This document shows positions 17,433-24,727 of a stretch of 64,000 nucleotides of DNA, piece by piece (the stretch's first letter is position 1; each line of letters opens with the position of its first letter). The stretch covers positions 2,356,001-2,420,000 of the forward strand of contig OZ243946.1 in assembly GCA_965214285.1 (NCBI GenBank), given 5' to 3'. The position numbers were made by a program, and so were the translations under genes. This DNA is from G963422745 sp965214285. Its GTDB lineage: Bacteria > Actinomycetota > Acidimicrobiia > Acidimicrobiales > Aldehydirespiratoraceae. The notes under the pieces were generated by a model, which saw only the letters and a program-made list of their open reading frames with translations, did not search any database and was not told the DNA's origin.

Positions 17433-18832
17433 GCGCCGCGCCGCGCACTCCCCTGGTGGAGATCGAGCAGCTCGTGCAGGCCCGCGCCAAGCAGGAGGCC
17501 CTCGATCTGGACACCTCCGAGGCGCACGCCGCCCTCGCCGCGCTGGTCGACTCCGAGGTCGAGCGCTGGAACGACGACTGCCGCCGCGGCCTGCGCTCCC
17601 AGCCGCTCGCCGATCCCGATCTCGTGACTGAGCGGGCCATGCGCAACCTCGCCGGCTACGGGCCGTTGGCGCCGCTGCTGGAGGACCCCGACGTGTGGGA
17701 GGTGATGATCAACGCTCCCGACGCCATCTTCGTCAAGCGCCACCGCAGCCCGTCGGGTTACCACAGCGAGGTCTTCCACGACGACGAGCACGTGGTGCGC
17801 ACCCTCACCAAAGTGCTCGACGACGCCTCGGCCGCCCACCGCAAGCTCGATCCCGCCGAGGGCCTCCAGGACGCCCAGCTCGACGACGGCGCCCGGATCC
17901 ACATCGTCCACGGCGACGTGGCCCGCGGGGGCCACGTGATGGTCAACATCCGCAAGTTCACGGGCGTGACCTTCCGCAGCCTGGACGAGCTCGTGGGTCG
18001 GCACATGCTCAGCGAGGGGGCCGCGGACTTCCTGCGCCACTGCGTGCGGGCGCGCCTGACCATCGTCTTCGCGGGCGCGCCCGGCGCCGGCAAGACCACG
18101 ATGCTGAACTGCTGCGCCGCCGAGCTCGACCCGTCGCTGCGGGTCGTGGTCGCCGAGGAGGTCTTCGAGGCCGACATACCGCTGCCCAATGTGGCCAGCA
18201 TGCAGACCCGCCCGCCGCGTGCCGACCGGCCCGCCGTCGACCTGCGCAGGCTGGTCGCGGGCTTCCTGCGCATGGCGCCGGACGTGGCCGTCGTGGGCGA
18301 GGTGCGCGACCGCGAGGCTCTGCCCCTGCTGCTCACCCTCTCCAGCGGGGTCAAGGGCTTCACCACGATCCACGCCGGCTCGGCGTCGCAGGCGCTGACC
18401 CGTCTGCGCTTCATCTGCCAGCTCGCCGACACCAGCAACGAGCTGCCGATGTCGGCTCTCACCAGCCTGGTGAGCGAGGCCGTCGATGTGGTGGTCCACT
18501 GCGTGCGCACGCCCGACGGGCCGCGCGTCAACACCATCGCCTGCACCGAGGATCTCGCCGGGGACGCCGCGGGCGGCCAGTTCGCCGTCACCGAGGTGTT
18601 CGCCAGGACCCGGCCCGACGCCGCGCTCGCGCGCACCGGCAACAGGCCGCTGCGCGCCAAGGCAGCCTTCGACGCAGCCGGCATCGACATGGACGCGCTG
18701 CTGGCCGCAGCTGAGAGCCCTGCCGCAGACAGCCAGTCGGCCCACAGCCACTCGCCGCGCAGTCACTCAGCGCACAGCCACTCGCCGCGCAGCCCCTCGA
18801 CGGACGCCACCGCTCAGGGGATTGCCCCGTGA
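17429..18832 (+). CDS. Tad pilus secretion ATPase CpaF/TadA
   Basis: 467 residues. The N-terminal domain (LAGYGPLAPLLEDPDVWEV) is followed by Walker A GAPGAGKTT at 216-224, the Asp box, Walker B with VVGEVRDREAL, and the His box GFTTIHAGSA. It is the hexameric motor that drives pilin assembly. The last 35 residues carry a 10-residue repeat rich in His and Ser (HSHSPRS) encoded by a 30-nt tandem repeat, absent from usual family members. Starts and ends with 4-nt overlaps. Confidence 0.92.
   Translation: MSAAPRTPLVEIEQLVQARAKQEALDLDTSEAHAALAALVDSEVERWNDDCRRGLRSQPLADPDLVTERAMRNLAGYGPLAPLLEDPDVWEVMINAPDAIFVKRHRSPSGYHSEVFHDDEHVVRTLTKVLDDASAAHRKLDPAEGLQDAQLDDGARIHIVHGDVARGGHVMVNIRKFTGVTFRSLDELVGRHMLSEGAADFLRHCVRARLTIVFAGAPGAGKTTMLNCCAAELDPSLRVVVAEEVFEADIPLPNVASMQTRPPRADRPAVDLRRLVAGFLRMAPDVAVVGEVRDREALPLLLTLSSGVKGFTTIHAGSASQALTRLRFICQLADTSNELPMSALTSLVSEAVDVVVHCVRTPDGPRVNTIACTEDLAGDAAGGQFAVTEVFARTRPDAALARTGNRPLRAKAAFDAAGIDMDALLAAAESPAADSQSAHSHSPRSHSAHSHSPRSPSTDATAQGIAP
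18743..18792 (+). repeat. 30-nt period coding repeat at cpaF 3' end
   Basis: The same 20 nt occur at 18743-18762 and 18773-18792. They encode two AHSHSPRS-type units at the C-terminus of CpaF. Confidence 0.8.
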
Positions 18833-19716
18833 GCGGGCTGGGGGTCGCTGCGCTTGCCGGGCTGGGCACGTTCTGGCTCTACACGGCTCTGGCGCTGCGC
18901 TGGCAGGGCCTCGGGTTCGGCGGGGGCCTCGGCGAACAGCACGGCCCGAAGCCCCCGCGCCTGGCTGCATGGATGGGCCGGGCCGGGCTCGGCGGCGTCA
19001 AGGCCGGCCAGTTCGCGGCAGCCGTCGGCCTGCTCTTCGCCGGCGGCGCGCTGGTCGGCTTCGCCGTCTTCGGCGGCGTGCCCGCGTCGCTGGCGCTCGG
19101 CGGGTTCGCGGCGACCTTCCCGGTGAGCACCTACCGCTCGCGGCGCGCCGGCAGACGCAGCCTGGCACAGGACGCCTGGCCTCGCATGATCGAGGAGATC
19201 CGCCTGCAGACCGGCTCGATGGGCCGCTCGATCCCCCAGGCTCTCTTCGACGTCGGCGGGCGTGCCCCCGCGGAGATGCGCCCGGCCTTCGAGGCCGCCC
19301 ACCGCGAGTACAGGCTGACCACCGACCTCGCCAAGGCCGCCGGCCTGCTCAAGGAACAGCTCGCCGACCCCAGCGCCGACATGGTCTGCGAGGCGCTGCT
19401 CATCGCCCACGAGCTCGGCGGCCACGACCTCGACGAGCGGCTCGAGACGCTCGCCGAGGACCGCTTCGCCGACTTCGCAGGCCGCAAGGACGCCCGCTCC
19501 CGCCAGGCCGGCGCCCGCTTCGCGCGGGTCTTCGTGCTGGTGGTGCCCTTCGGGATGGCCCTGGCGGGCGTCTCCATCGGCAACGGCCGCGACGCCTATC
19601 AGAGCGGCACCGGCCAGGCCATCGTGCTGGTGGCCCTGCTGCTGGTCGTCGGCTGCTGGTTCTGGGCCGGCCGCATCATGCGCCTGCCCGAGAGCGAGAG
19701 GGTGTTCTGCGAGTGA
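18829..19716 (+). CDS. TadB-like type II secretion F-family membrane protein
   Basis: 295 residues. Membrane segments lie near the N-terminus, around 60-95, and two at the C-terminus. The central cytoplasmic domain (about 110-235) has the GspF/TadB pattern, with WPRMIEEIRLQTGSMGRSI and LLIAHELGGHDLDERL. It forms the inner-membrane platform of the Tad pilus with TadC. The GTG start overlaps the cpaF stop by 4 nt, and its own stop overlaps the next GTG. Confidence 0.85.
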   Translation: MSGLGVAALAGLGTFWLYTALALRWQGLGFGGGLGEQHGPKPPRLAAWMGRAGLGGVKAGQFAAAVGLLFAGGALVGFAVFGGVPASLALGGFAATFPVSTYRSRRAGRRSLAQDAWPRMIEEIRLQTGSMGRSIPQALFDVGGRAPAEMRPAFEAAHREYRLTTDLAKAAGLLKEQLADPSADMVCEALLIAHELGGHDLDERLETLAEDRFADFAGRKDARSRQAGARFARVFVLVVPFGMALAGVSIGNGRDAYQSGTGQAIVLVALLLVVGCWFWAGRIMRLPESERVFCE

Positions 19717-20615
19717 GCCGCCTGCTCATCCTGGTCGCGCTGGCCGCTTTCGCAGGCCTGACTCTGCTGCTGTCGGAGCTGCGCTGGTTCAAGCGCCCGT
19801 CGCTGACCCGACGGCTGGCGCCCTATGGCCCCGCCGGCGCCGCGGCGTCCTACGAAGGCCTGTCGTCGCTTGCCTTCACGGCCGAGGCGCTGGTCGCGGG
19901 CTGCCAGGCGATCGGCGAGCGGGCGGCCAGGCTGTTCGGCGTCAGCGAGGAGCTCGGCGTGCGCCTGAGCCGCATCCACTCGCCGCTGGACGCCGGCCGC
20001 TTCCGGGTCCGCCAGCTCGGCTGGTCGGCCGCGGCGATGGTCGCAGCCGGGCTGGTCGCCACCCTGGCCGGGCTGCCGACGGTCTTCGCAGCGCTGTTCG
20101 TGCTCGGCAGCCCGCTGCTCGCCTTCTTGTTCCTCGAGCGCCAGCTCGACTCGGCCTCGGCTCGCTGGCAGCGGCGCATCTTCACCGAGCTGCCGGTGGT
20201 GGCCGAGCAGCTCGGCACCCTGACGTCCGCCGGCTGGTCGCTGAGCAGCGCCATCGAGCGCATCGCCTCACGGGGCACGGGGGCCTGCGCTGCGGACCTC
20301 GGCCGGGTCCGCAGCCGCATGCGCCAGGGACTCTCCGAAGCCGAGGCGCTGCGCGAATGGGGCGAGCTGGCGGGCGTGGAGGAGCTTGACCGCCTGATCT
20401 CGGTGCTCGCCTTGAACCGCGAGGCCACGGACCTGGGCAGGCTCATATCGGACGAGGCCCGCTCGGTCCGCCGCCAGGCTCAACGCGAGCTGCTCGAGTC
20501 GATCGAGCGCCGCAACCAGCAGGTGTGGGTGCCGGTCACGGTGGCCGCGCTCGTTCCCGGGGTGCTCTTGATGGGCACGCCGTTCGTCGATGCCCTGACC
20601 CTCTTCGCCGCCTGA
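19713..20615 (+). CDS. TadC-like type II secretion F-family membrane protein
   Basis: 300 residues. N-terminal membrane helix, two helices at about 105-150, a GspF-type cytoplasmic domain (FTELPVVAEQLGTLTSAGWS, then LDRLISVLALNREATDLG) and a C-terminal helix. I start it at GTG 19713, which overlaps the TadB-like stop by 4 nt; the open frame further upstream is a shadow of cpaF and tadB. It is the second platform protein of the pilus. Confidence 0.85.
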   Translation: MSRLLILVALAAFAGLTLLLSELRWFKRPSLTRRLAPYGPAGAAASYEGLSSLAFTAEALVAGCQAIGERAARLFGVSEELGVRLSRIHSPLDAGRFRVRQLGWSAAAMVAAGLVATLAGLPTVFAALFVLGSPLLAFLFLERQLDSASARWQRRIFTELPVVAEQLGTLTSAGWSLSSAIERIASRGTGACAADLGRVRSRMRQGLSEAEALREWGELAGVEELDRLISVLALNREATDLGRLISDEARSVRRQAQRELLESIERRNQQVWVPVTVAALVPGVLLMGTPFVDALTLFAA

Positions 20616-20709
20616 GCGGCACGGCGAGGCCCCGCCACTGCGCGGCACCGCCACTCATCTCGATGCTTCCCCCGAATCATCACAGACAAGTGAGACCAAG
20701 GAGCACGTC

Positions 20710-20949
20710 ATGAGCACCGCCGCATGCGTCCGGACCAGGATCCGGATGCTGACAATCGCCACCCAGACCGCCCTGAGCGAGCGCCGCCGACGCCTAGTCG
20801 GCGACCGCGGCGAGGGGGTGATCAGCACCGCCATCGCCGTGCTGATCATCGCCTTCCTCGGCGCCGGGATGTGGGTCGCCTTCAACACCATCTGGAACAA
20901 CGCCGAGACCAACATCACCAACGAGGTGAACAGGATCGGCGGCGGCTGA
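20710..20949 (+). CDS. small Flp-pilin-like membrane peptide
   Basis: 79 residues. A basic N-terminus (to about residue 33) precedes DRGEGVISTAIAVLIIAFLG, a hydrophobic helix, and a polar C-terminus. Position and shape match the pilin of Tad systems, processed at a Gly before the hydrophobic stretch. It lacks the typical Glu-Tyr pair of Flp pilins, so cleavage and assembly are uncertain. AAGGAG 6-7 nt before the ATG is the strongest ribosome-binding site of the operon, fitting a highly made subunit. It sits after a 94-nt gap. Confidence 0.65.
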   Translation: MSTAACVRTRIRMLTIATQTALSERRRRLVGDRGEGVISTAIAVLIIAFLGAGMWVAFNTIWNNAETNITNEVNRIGGG

Positions 20950-20953
20950 GCGC

Positions 20954-21571
20954 ATGCGTCCAGCCGTCCTCGGCGCCAGGCGCCGGCCGACCGGCGAGGC
21001 CCGTCGCGGCCGCGCGCGCCCATCGTGGGGAGACAGCAGTCTCCGCAGCGAACGCGCGCGTGGCCGTGACAGCCTCGGCGGCGACGAGCGCCGACGGCAC
21101 GACCAGCCCGACTGGGCCGACGAGCGCCAACGGCACGACCAGCCCGAACGGCACTACCAGCCCGACTGGGGCGACGAGCGCGAACGGGGCGCGGGCCTGC
21201 TCGGCACCAGCGCGGGGCTCTTGGTGTTCCTGCTGCTGATGTTCGCGGCGGTGCAGATCCTGTTCAACCTGTATGCGACGTCGATGGTCACCTCGGCCGC
21301 CTACGACGCGGCGCGCAGCGTGGCCGGCTTCGACTCAGCGGCGAGCCGCTGCGCCGCGGTGCCCGCCGCCGAGAGGGCCTTCGCGGATGCGCTCGGGGAC
21401 TACGCAACTGCAGCCGGCGTGAGCCTGACCTGGACCTGCACGGATCCCCGCAGCGTGCGCCTGCGGGTGCAGGCCGACCACCCGAGCGTGCTGCCGCCGC
21501 GAATGGCCGGGCTCGGATCGCTGGCGAGCCTCGACCGCACGATCACAGTGCGCACCGAGCAGCCGCGATGA
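20954..21571 (+). CDS. TadE-like pseudopilin protein with repeat-rich N-terminus
   Basis: 205 residues. The first 75 residues are charged and repetitive (RHDQPDW, DERER) and are followed by one membrane helix (LLGTSAGLLVFLLLMFAAVQ) and the TadE-type segment AAYDAARSVAG. The C-terminal domain has two Cys that could bond outside the membrane. The repetitive part is coded by a 36-nt tandem repeat. A start further in, near the membrane helix, is possible because the N-terminus is unusual. The stop overlaps the next ATG by 4 nt. Confidence 0.6.
   Translation: MRPAVLGARRRPTGEARRGRARPSWGDSSLRSERARGRDSLGGDERRRHDQPDWADERQRHDQPERHYQPDWGDERERGAGLLGTSAGLLVFLLLMFAAVQILFNLYATSMVTSAAYDAARSVAGFDSAASRCAAVPAAERAFADALGDYATAAGVSLTWTCTDPRSVRLRVQADHPSVLPPRMAGLGSLASLDRTITVRTEQPR
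21083..21193 (+). repeat. 36-nt tandem repeat inside TadE-like gene
   Basis: Units starting GACGAGCGCC begin at 21083, 21119 and 21173. The second is longer because an internal 18-nt stretch is duplicated. The period is a multiple of three, so the frame is kept. Confidence 0.8.
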
Positions 21572-22083
21572 TGCGAGCGCCGATCCGCTCCCGTCGCCTG
21601 CCGGCCGAGCGTCGCGGGCCTCTCCGGCCGGAGGCCCGACGGTGCCGCGGGGATCGTGGCCAGGTCGGCGGCATGGAGGTGCTGCCGTTCGGGTTCCTGG
21701 TCTTCGTGTCGGTGACCTTGCTGCTGGCCAACGTGTGGGGCGTGATCGACGCCAAGATGGCCGTCAGCGGCGCCGCCCGCGAGGCGGCCCGGGCGTTCGT
21801 GGAGAGCGACGACCTGCCCGCCGCGACCGCGGCGTCGGCCACGGCAGGCCGCCAAGCGCTCGCCGCTTACGGACGCGCAGGCCCCAGGGCGACGATCGGC
21901 GCCCCGCTGCTGGACCGGGGCTTCGCCCGTTGCGGACGGGTCTCGATCACCGTGAGCTATCAGGTGCCCGTCATCAGCCTGCCGTTCATCGGCGGCCTCG
22001 GCGCCCTCAGCGCTGTCAGCAGCACGCACAGCGAGCTGATCGACCCGTTCCGCGACGGCATCGCTGGGGCGGTGCGGTGCTGA
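21568..22083 (+). CDS. TadE/TadG-like pilus protein
   Basis: 171 residues. After a basic N-terminus, GGMEVLPFGFLVFVSVTLLLANVWGVID forms the TadE-type membrane helix with its Glu, then AAREAARAFVE. The C-terminal part is extracytoplasmic. Starts by a 4-nt overlap with the previous gene; the next gene starts inside its 3' end. Probably a minor pilin or pseudopilin of the same machine. Confidence 0.7.
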   Translation: MMRAPIRSRRLPAERRGPLRPEARRCRGDRGQVGGMEVLPFGFLVFVSVTLLLANVWGVIDAKMAVSGAAREAARAFVESDDLPAATAASATAGRQALAAYGRAGPRATIGAPLLDRGFARCGRVSITVSYQVPVISLPFIGGLGALSAVSSTHSELIDPFRDGIAGAVRC

Positions 22084-22502
22084 GCGGCGAGCGGGGCACG
22101 GTGCTGCTGCTGTTCCCCGCGGCGGTGCTGATCGTGATCGTGCTGGGCGCGCTGACCGTCGACTTCTCCTTGCTGGCGCTGCGCGGCAGGGACCTCGAGG
22201 CGGCCGCCGCCTCGGCTGCCAACGACGCTCTCGGCGCTCTCGACATAGACGCCCTGCGCGCCGGAAGAGGCATCGTCTTCGACGATGATGCGGCACGGTC
22301 GATCGCCGAGGCGTCGGTGCGCTCCGGCCCGATGCCCGATGCCGTCGTCGAGGCGGTGGTCATCGACGACGACCGCTGGGGCCGGCCCCGCATCAGCGTC
22401 AGGCTTCGGGCGACGGTGGAGTTCGTGATGGCGCCCGCGCTGGGCAGCCGCTTCGGGTCCGCTCAGATAGTGCGCACCGCCTCGGCCACCGTGCTGGAGT
22501 GA
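22077..22502 (+). CDS. small TadE/G-like membrane protein
   Basis: 141 residues. GERGTVLLLFPAAVLIVIVLGALTVDF is a single N-terminal membrane helix typical of the Tad/secretion-neighbourhood TadE-like proteins of actinobacteria, followed by a domain starting LRGRDLEAAAASAANDAL. The GTG start overlaps the preceding gene by 7 nt. It is the last gene of the operon, which converges with cysM. No prepilin peptidase (TadV/CpaA) follows. Confidence 0.65.
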   Translation: MLSGERGTVLLLFPAAVLIVIVLGALTVDFSLLALRGRDLEAAAASAANDALGALDIDALRAGRGIVFDDDAARSIAEASVRSGPMPDAVVEAVVIDDDRWGRPRISVRLRATVEFVMAPALGSRFGSAQIVRTASATVLE

Positions 22503-22589
22503 CCGCAGGCGCGAGCAGGCACCTGCTGCCCCGCGGCGGCCCGAGCACCGCTCAGGAGGGCACAGCTCAGTGGGCTCAGGAGGCCCGGT

Positions 22590-23561
22590 TCAGAAGTAGA
22601 TGATGCCCTCGGCGCGTTCGGCGGCCTGGTCGAGGTCGTCGGTCCAGGCCCCGCTGGAGAGGTACTTCCAGCCGCCGTCGGCCGCCAGGGCCACGATCGT
22701 GCCGCTGTCGATGCGCTCGGCGGTGCGCAGCGCCCCGGCCAGCGCCGCGCCCGACGACAGGCCCGCGAAGATCCCCAGGCCTGCCAGCGCCCGAACCGTC
22801 TCGATCGACTCGCGGGCGCGCACGATGCGCTTGCCGTCGAGCAGCTCGAAGCCGCCCCACTTGTCGTATATCGGCGGCACATAGCCGTCCTCGAGGCTGC
22901 GCAAGCCGTCGACCGTCTCCCCGGCGGGCGGCTCCACGGCGAGCACCTGCACGCCGTCGAGGTTGTCCTTGAGGAAGCGCCCGACGCCCATCAGGGTGCC
23001 GCTGGTGCCCAGCCCGGCTGTGAAATGGCTGATCTCGGGCACCGCCGCGAGGATCTCGGGGCCGGTGGTCTCGTAGTGGGCCATGGGGTTGGCCTCATTG
23101 GCGTACTGGTGCAAGAACACCCACTGCGGGTGCTCGTCGGCGAGCTCCATAGCACGGCGCACCGCCCCGTTGCTGCCCTCTGAGCCGGGGGTGGCGATGA
23201 TCTCGGCGCCGAAGAGCTCGAGCATCCTGGGGCGCTCCGGCGAGACGTTCTCGGGCATCACGATGCTGATCGGATAGCCGCGCAGGCGGGCGATCATGGC
23301 CAGGGCGATGCCGGTGTTGCCCGACGACGGCTCGATGATCGTCTTGCCCGGCGCGAGGGTGCCGTCGGCCTCCGCCGCGAGCACCATGGCCTTGGCGATG
23401 CGGTCCTTCACCGAGCCGCTGGGGTTCTGGCCCTCGAGCTTGACCAGGATGCGCACGTCGGGGTTGGCGCTGAGCGCGCTCACGTCGACGACCGGCGTGT
23501 GGCCGATCAGGTCCAGCACGTCGCCGTGCACGACCGAGCGATGGCTGTTGGCTTGCTTCAC
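22590..23561 (-). CDS. cysM: cysteine synthase, CysM-type (O-phosphoserine sulfhydrylase)
   Basis: 323 residues, a fold-type II PLP enzyme: PLP Lys52 in NPSGSVKDR, SSGNTG loop at 79-84, and a GLGTSGT phosphate loop. The C-terminal DGGWKYLSSGAW and the DGLRSLEDGYVPPIYD segment match mycobacterial CysM, which takes sulfur from the thiocarboxylated carrier CysO and uses O-phosphoserine, more closely than CysK. Its start is GTG. The upstream gene is the CysO-processing JAMM protease, 72 nt away, but cysO itself is missing. CysK-type activity remains the alternative. Confidence 0.82.
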   Translation of the reverse strand: MKQANSHRSVVHGDVLDLIGHTPVVDVSALSANPDVRILVKLEGQNPSGSVKDRIAKAMVLAAEADGTLAPGKTIIEPSSGNTGIALAMIARLRGYPISIVMPENVSPERPRMLELFGAEIIATPGSEGSNGAVRRAMELADEHPQWVFLHQYANEANPMAHYETTGPEILAAVPEISHFTAGLGTSGTLMGVGRFLKDNLDGVQVLAVEPPAGETVDGLRSLEDGYVPPIYDKWGGFELLDGKRIVRARESIETVRALAGLGIFAGLSSGAALAGALRTAERIDSGTIVALAADGGWKYLSSGAWTDDLDQAAERAEGIIYF

Positions 23562-23632
23562 GGTGCGACGCTCGAAGTCCCGGTCTCGACGATCCCCGAC
23601 CGCAGAACCTAATCCCGATCAAGTCGGTAGGG

Positions 23633-23638
23633 ATTATA
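23633..23638 (-). promoter_or_regulatory. candidate -10 box of cysM
   Basis: A perfect TATAAT on the minus strand overlaps the stop codon of mec, 72 nt before the cysM start. The -35 region is weak, so cysM may be both cotranscribed and separately started. Confidence 0.3.
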
Positions 23639-24110
23639 GCCGCGGCTGGGCGCCGACCACGGTCACGGTCTCCTCGGTGATCTCGGCGTCGAGGATGCGA
23701 TAGCAGCGCAGCGCAGGCTCAGGGTGCTTGAGCGAGACGATCACGAAACGCCACGAGCCGAACGGGTCGAAACGCGAGGCGTCGTCGACGTCGGTCGGCG
23801 ACGGGTAGGCGGTCGTGCGGGTGTGGCTGTGCATCACGCCGATCAGGGCCTGGCCCGCCTGCTCCACGCTGCGCTCGGCGGCCATCATCTCGTGAGGGTC
23901 GAGCCGATAGATGTCGGCGGACTCGGCTGCGTTGGCCAGCGGCACGAACGACGTCACCTCGCCGTCGGCAGGATCGGCAGCGCCGTCGGCGGGACCGCCA
24001 ATGTCGTCGGTGCCGGCGGGGCCGGCCAGCAGCCCGCAGGCCTCGTTGGGAAGCCCCGCTATGGCGTGCGCCAGCATCTCGGCGTGGATCCGGGCCGGAA
24101 TGCGCAGCAT
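23634..24110 (-). CDS. mec: JAMM/Mov34 metallopeptidase (Mec homologue)
   Basis: 158 residues. The JAMM zinc site is complete: Glu23 in PNEACGLLAG, His94 and His96 in MHSHTRTT, Ser104 and Asp107 in SPTD. Mycobacterial Mec clips the new cysteine from the C-terminus of the carrier CysO, and pairing with cysM supports that role. The ATG at 24110 is chosen over upstream starts because they would run into smpB on the other strand, and TAGCCT lies 7 nt before it. An Asp/Ala/Gly-rich insert follows residue 30. Confidence 0.85.
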   Translation of the reverse strand: MLRIPARIHAEMLAHAIAGLPNEACGLLAGPAGTDDIGGPADGAADPADGEVTSFVPLANAAESADIYRLDPHEMMAAERSVEQAGQALIGVMHSHTRTTAYPSPTDVDDASRFDPFGSWRFVIVSLKHPEPALRCYRILDAEITEETVTVVGAQPRL

Positions 24111-24117
24111 CGGAGGC

Positions 24118-24123
24118 AGGCTA
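24118..24123 (-). promoter_or_regulatory. candidate -10 box, leaderless mec
   Basis: TAGCCT on the minus strand, 7 nt before the mec ATG. It is divergent from the smpB box 36 nt away. Confidence 0.45.
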
Positions 24124-24158
24124 GCCGGGCATCTCGGAGCGCCCGGCGGGTGCGGATG

Positions 24159-24164
24159 TAGCGT
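24159..24164 (+). promoter_or_regulatory. candidate -10 box, leaderless smpB
   Basis: TAGCGT, 7 nt before the smpB ATG; the same hexamer and spacing as the small frame upstream of the acyl-CoA synthetase. Confidence 0.45.
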
Positions 24165-24171
24165 GGCGGTC

Positions 24172-24666
24172 ATGGCCAAGTCGCAGCAGAAGCGCCAGGT
24201 CCCGCCTGGTGCGCAGGTGGTGGCCACCAACCCCACAGCGCGGCGCGACTACGAGATCCTGGAGATCCACGAATGCGGCATCGTCTTGCGGGGCAGCGAG
24301 GTGAAGTCGCTGCGCGAAGCCAAGACCAACCTCGCCGAGGCCTATGCCATCGTCTACCAGCGCGAGCTCTGGCTGGTCGGGCTGCACATCGCGGTCTACT
24401 CGCACTCCGCGGCCGCCTTCGCCCACGAGCCTGCCCGGCGGCGCAAGCTGCTCGCCCACCGCAGCGAGATCGACCGGCTCTCGGCGCGCCTCGACCAGGA
24501 ACGGCTCGCCCTGGTCCCGTTGAGCCTCTACTTCCTCAAAGGCCGGGCCAAGCTCAGCCTCGCCTTGGCGCGGGGCCGCCGCCAGTACGACCGCCGTCAG
24601 GCGATAGCCGAACGCGACGCGGATCGCGAGGCGCAGCGAGCGATCGCCCGCCACCGCCGCCGCTGA
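24172..24666 (+). CDS. smpB: SsrA-binding protein SmpB
   Basis: 164 residues. Conserved blocks: NPTARRDYEILE, GIVLRGSEVKSLREAKTNL, SHSAAAFAHEPARRRKLLAHR, FLKGRAKLSLALARGRRQYDRR, then a basic C-terminal tail. SmpB binds tmRNA and brings it to stalled ribosomes. Its partner RNA lies about 1.6 kb downstream, with a P450 gene on the other strand between them. In many actinobacteria smpB directly follows prfB-ftsE-ftsX; here those genes are 6 kb away and on the opposite strand. Confidence 0.96.
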   Translation: MAKSQQKRQVPPGAQVVATNPTARRDYEILEIHECGIVLRGSEVKSLREAKTNLAEAYAIVYQRELWLVGLHIAVYSHSAAAFAHEPARRRKLLAHRSEIDRLSARLDQERLALVPLSLYFLKGRAKLSLALARGRRQYDRRQAIAERDADREAQRAIARHRRR

Positions 24667-24727
24667 TCCTCAACGCCTCTCCCCCGGCCTGCGTCAGCAA
24701 ATGGCCCGGGGGAGCCGCCGTCAGCGC

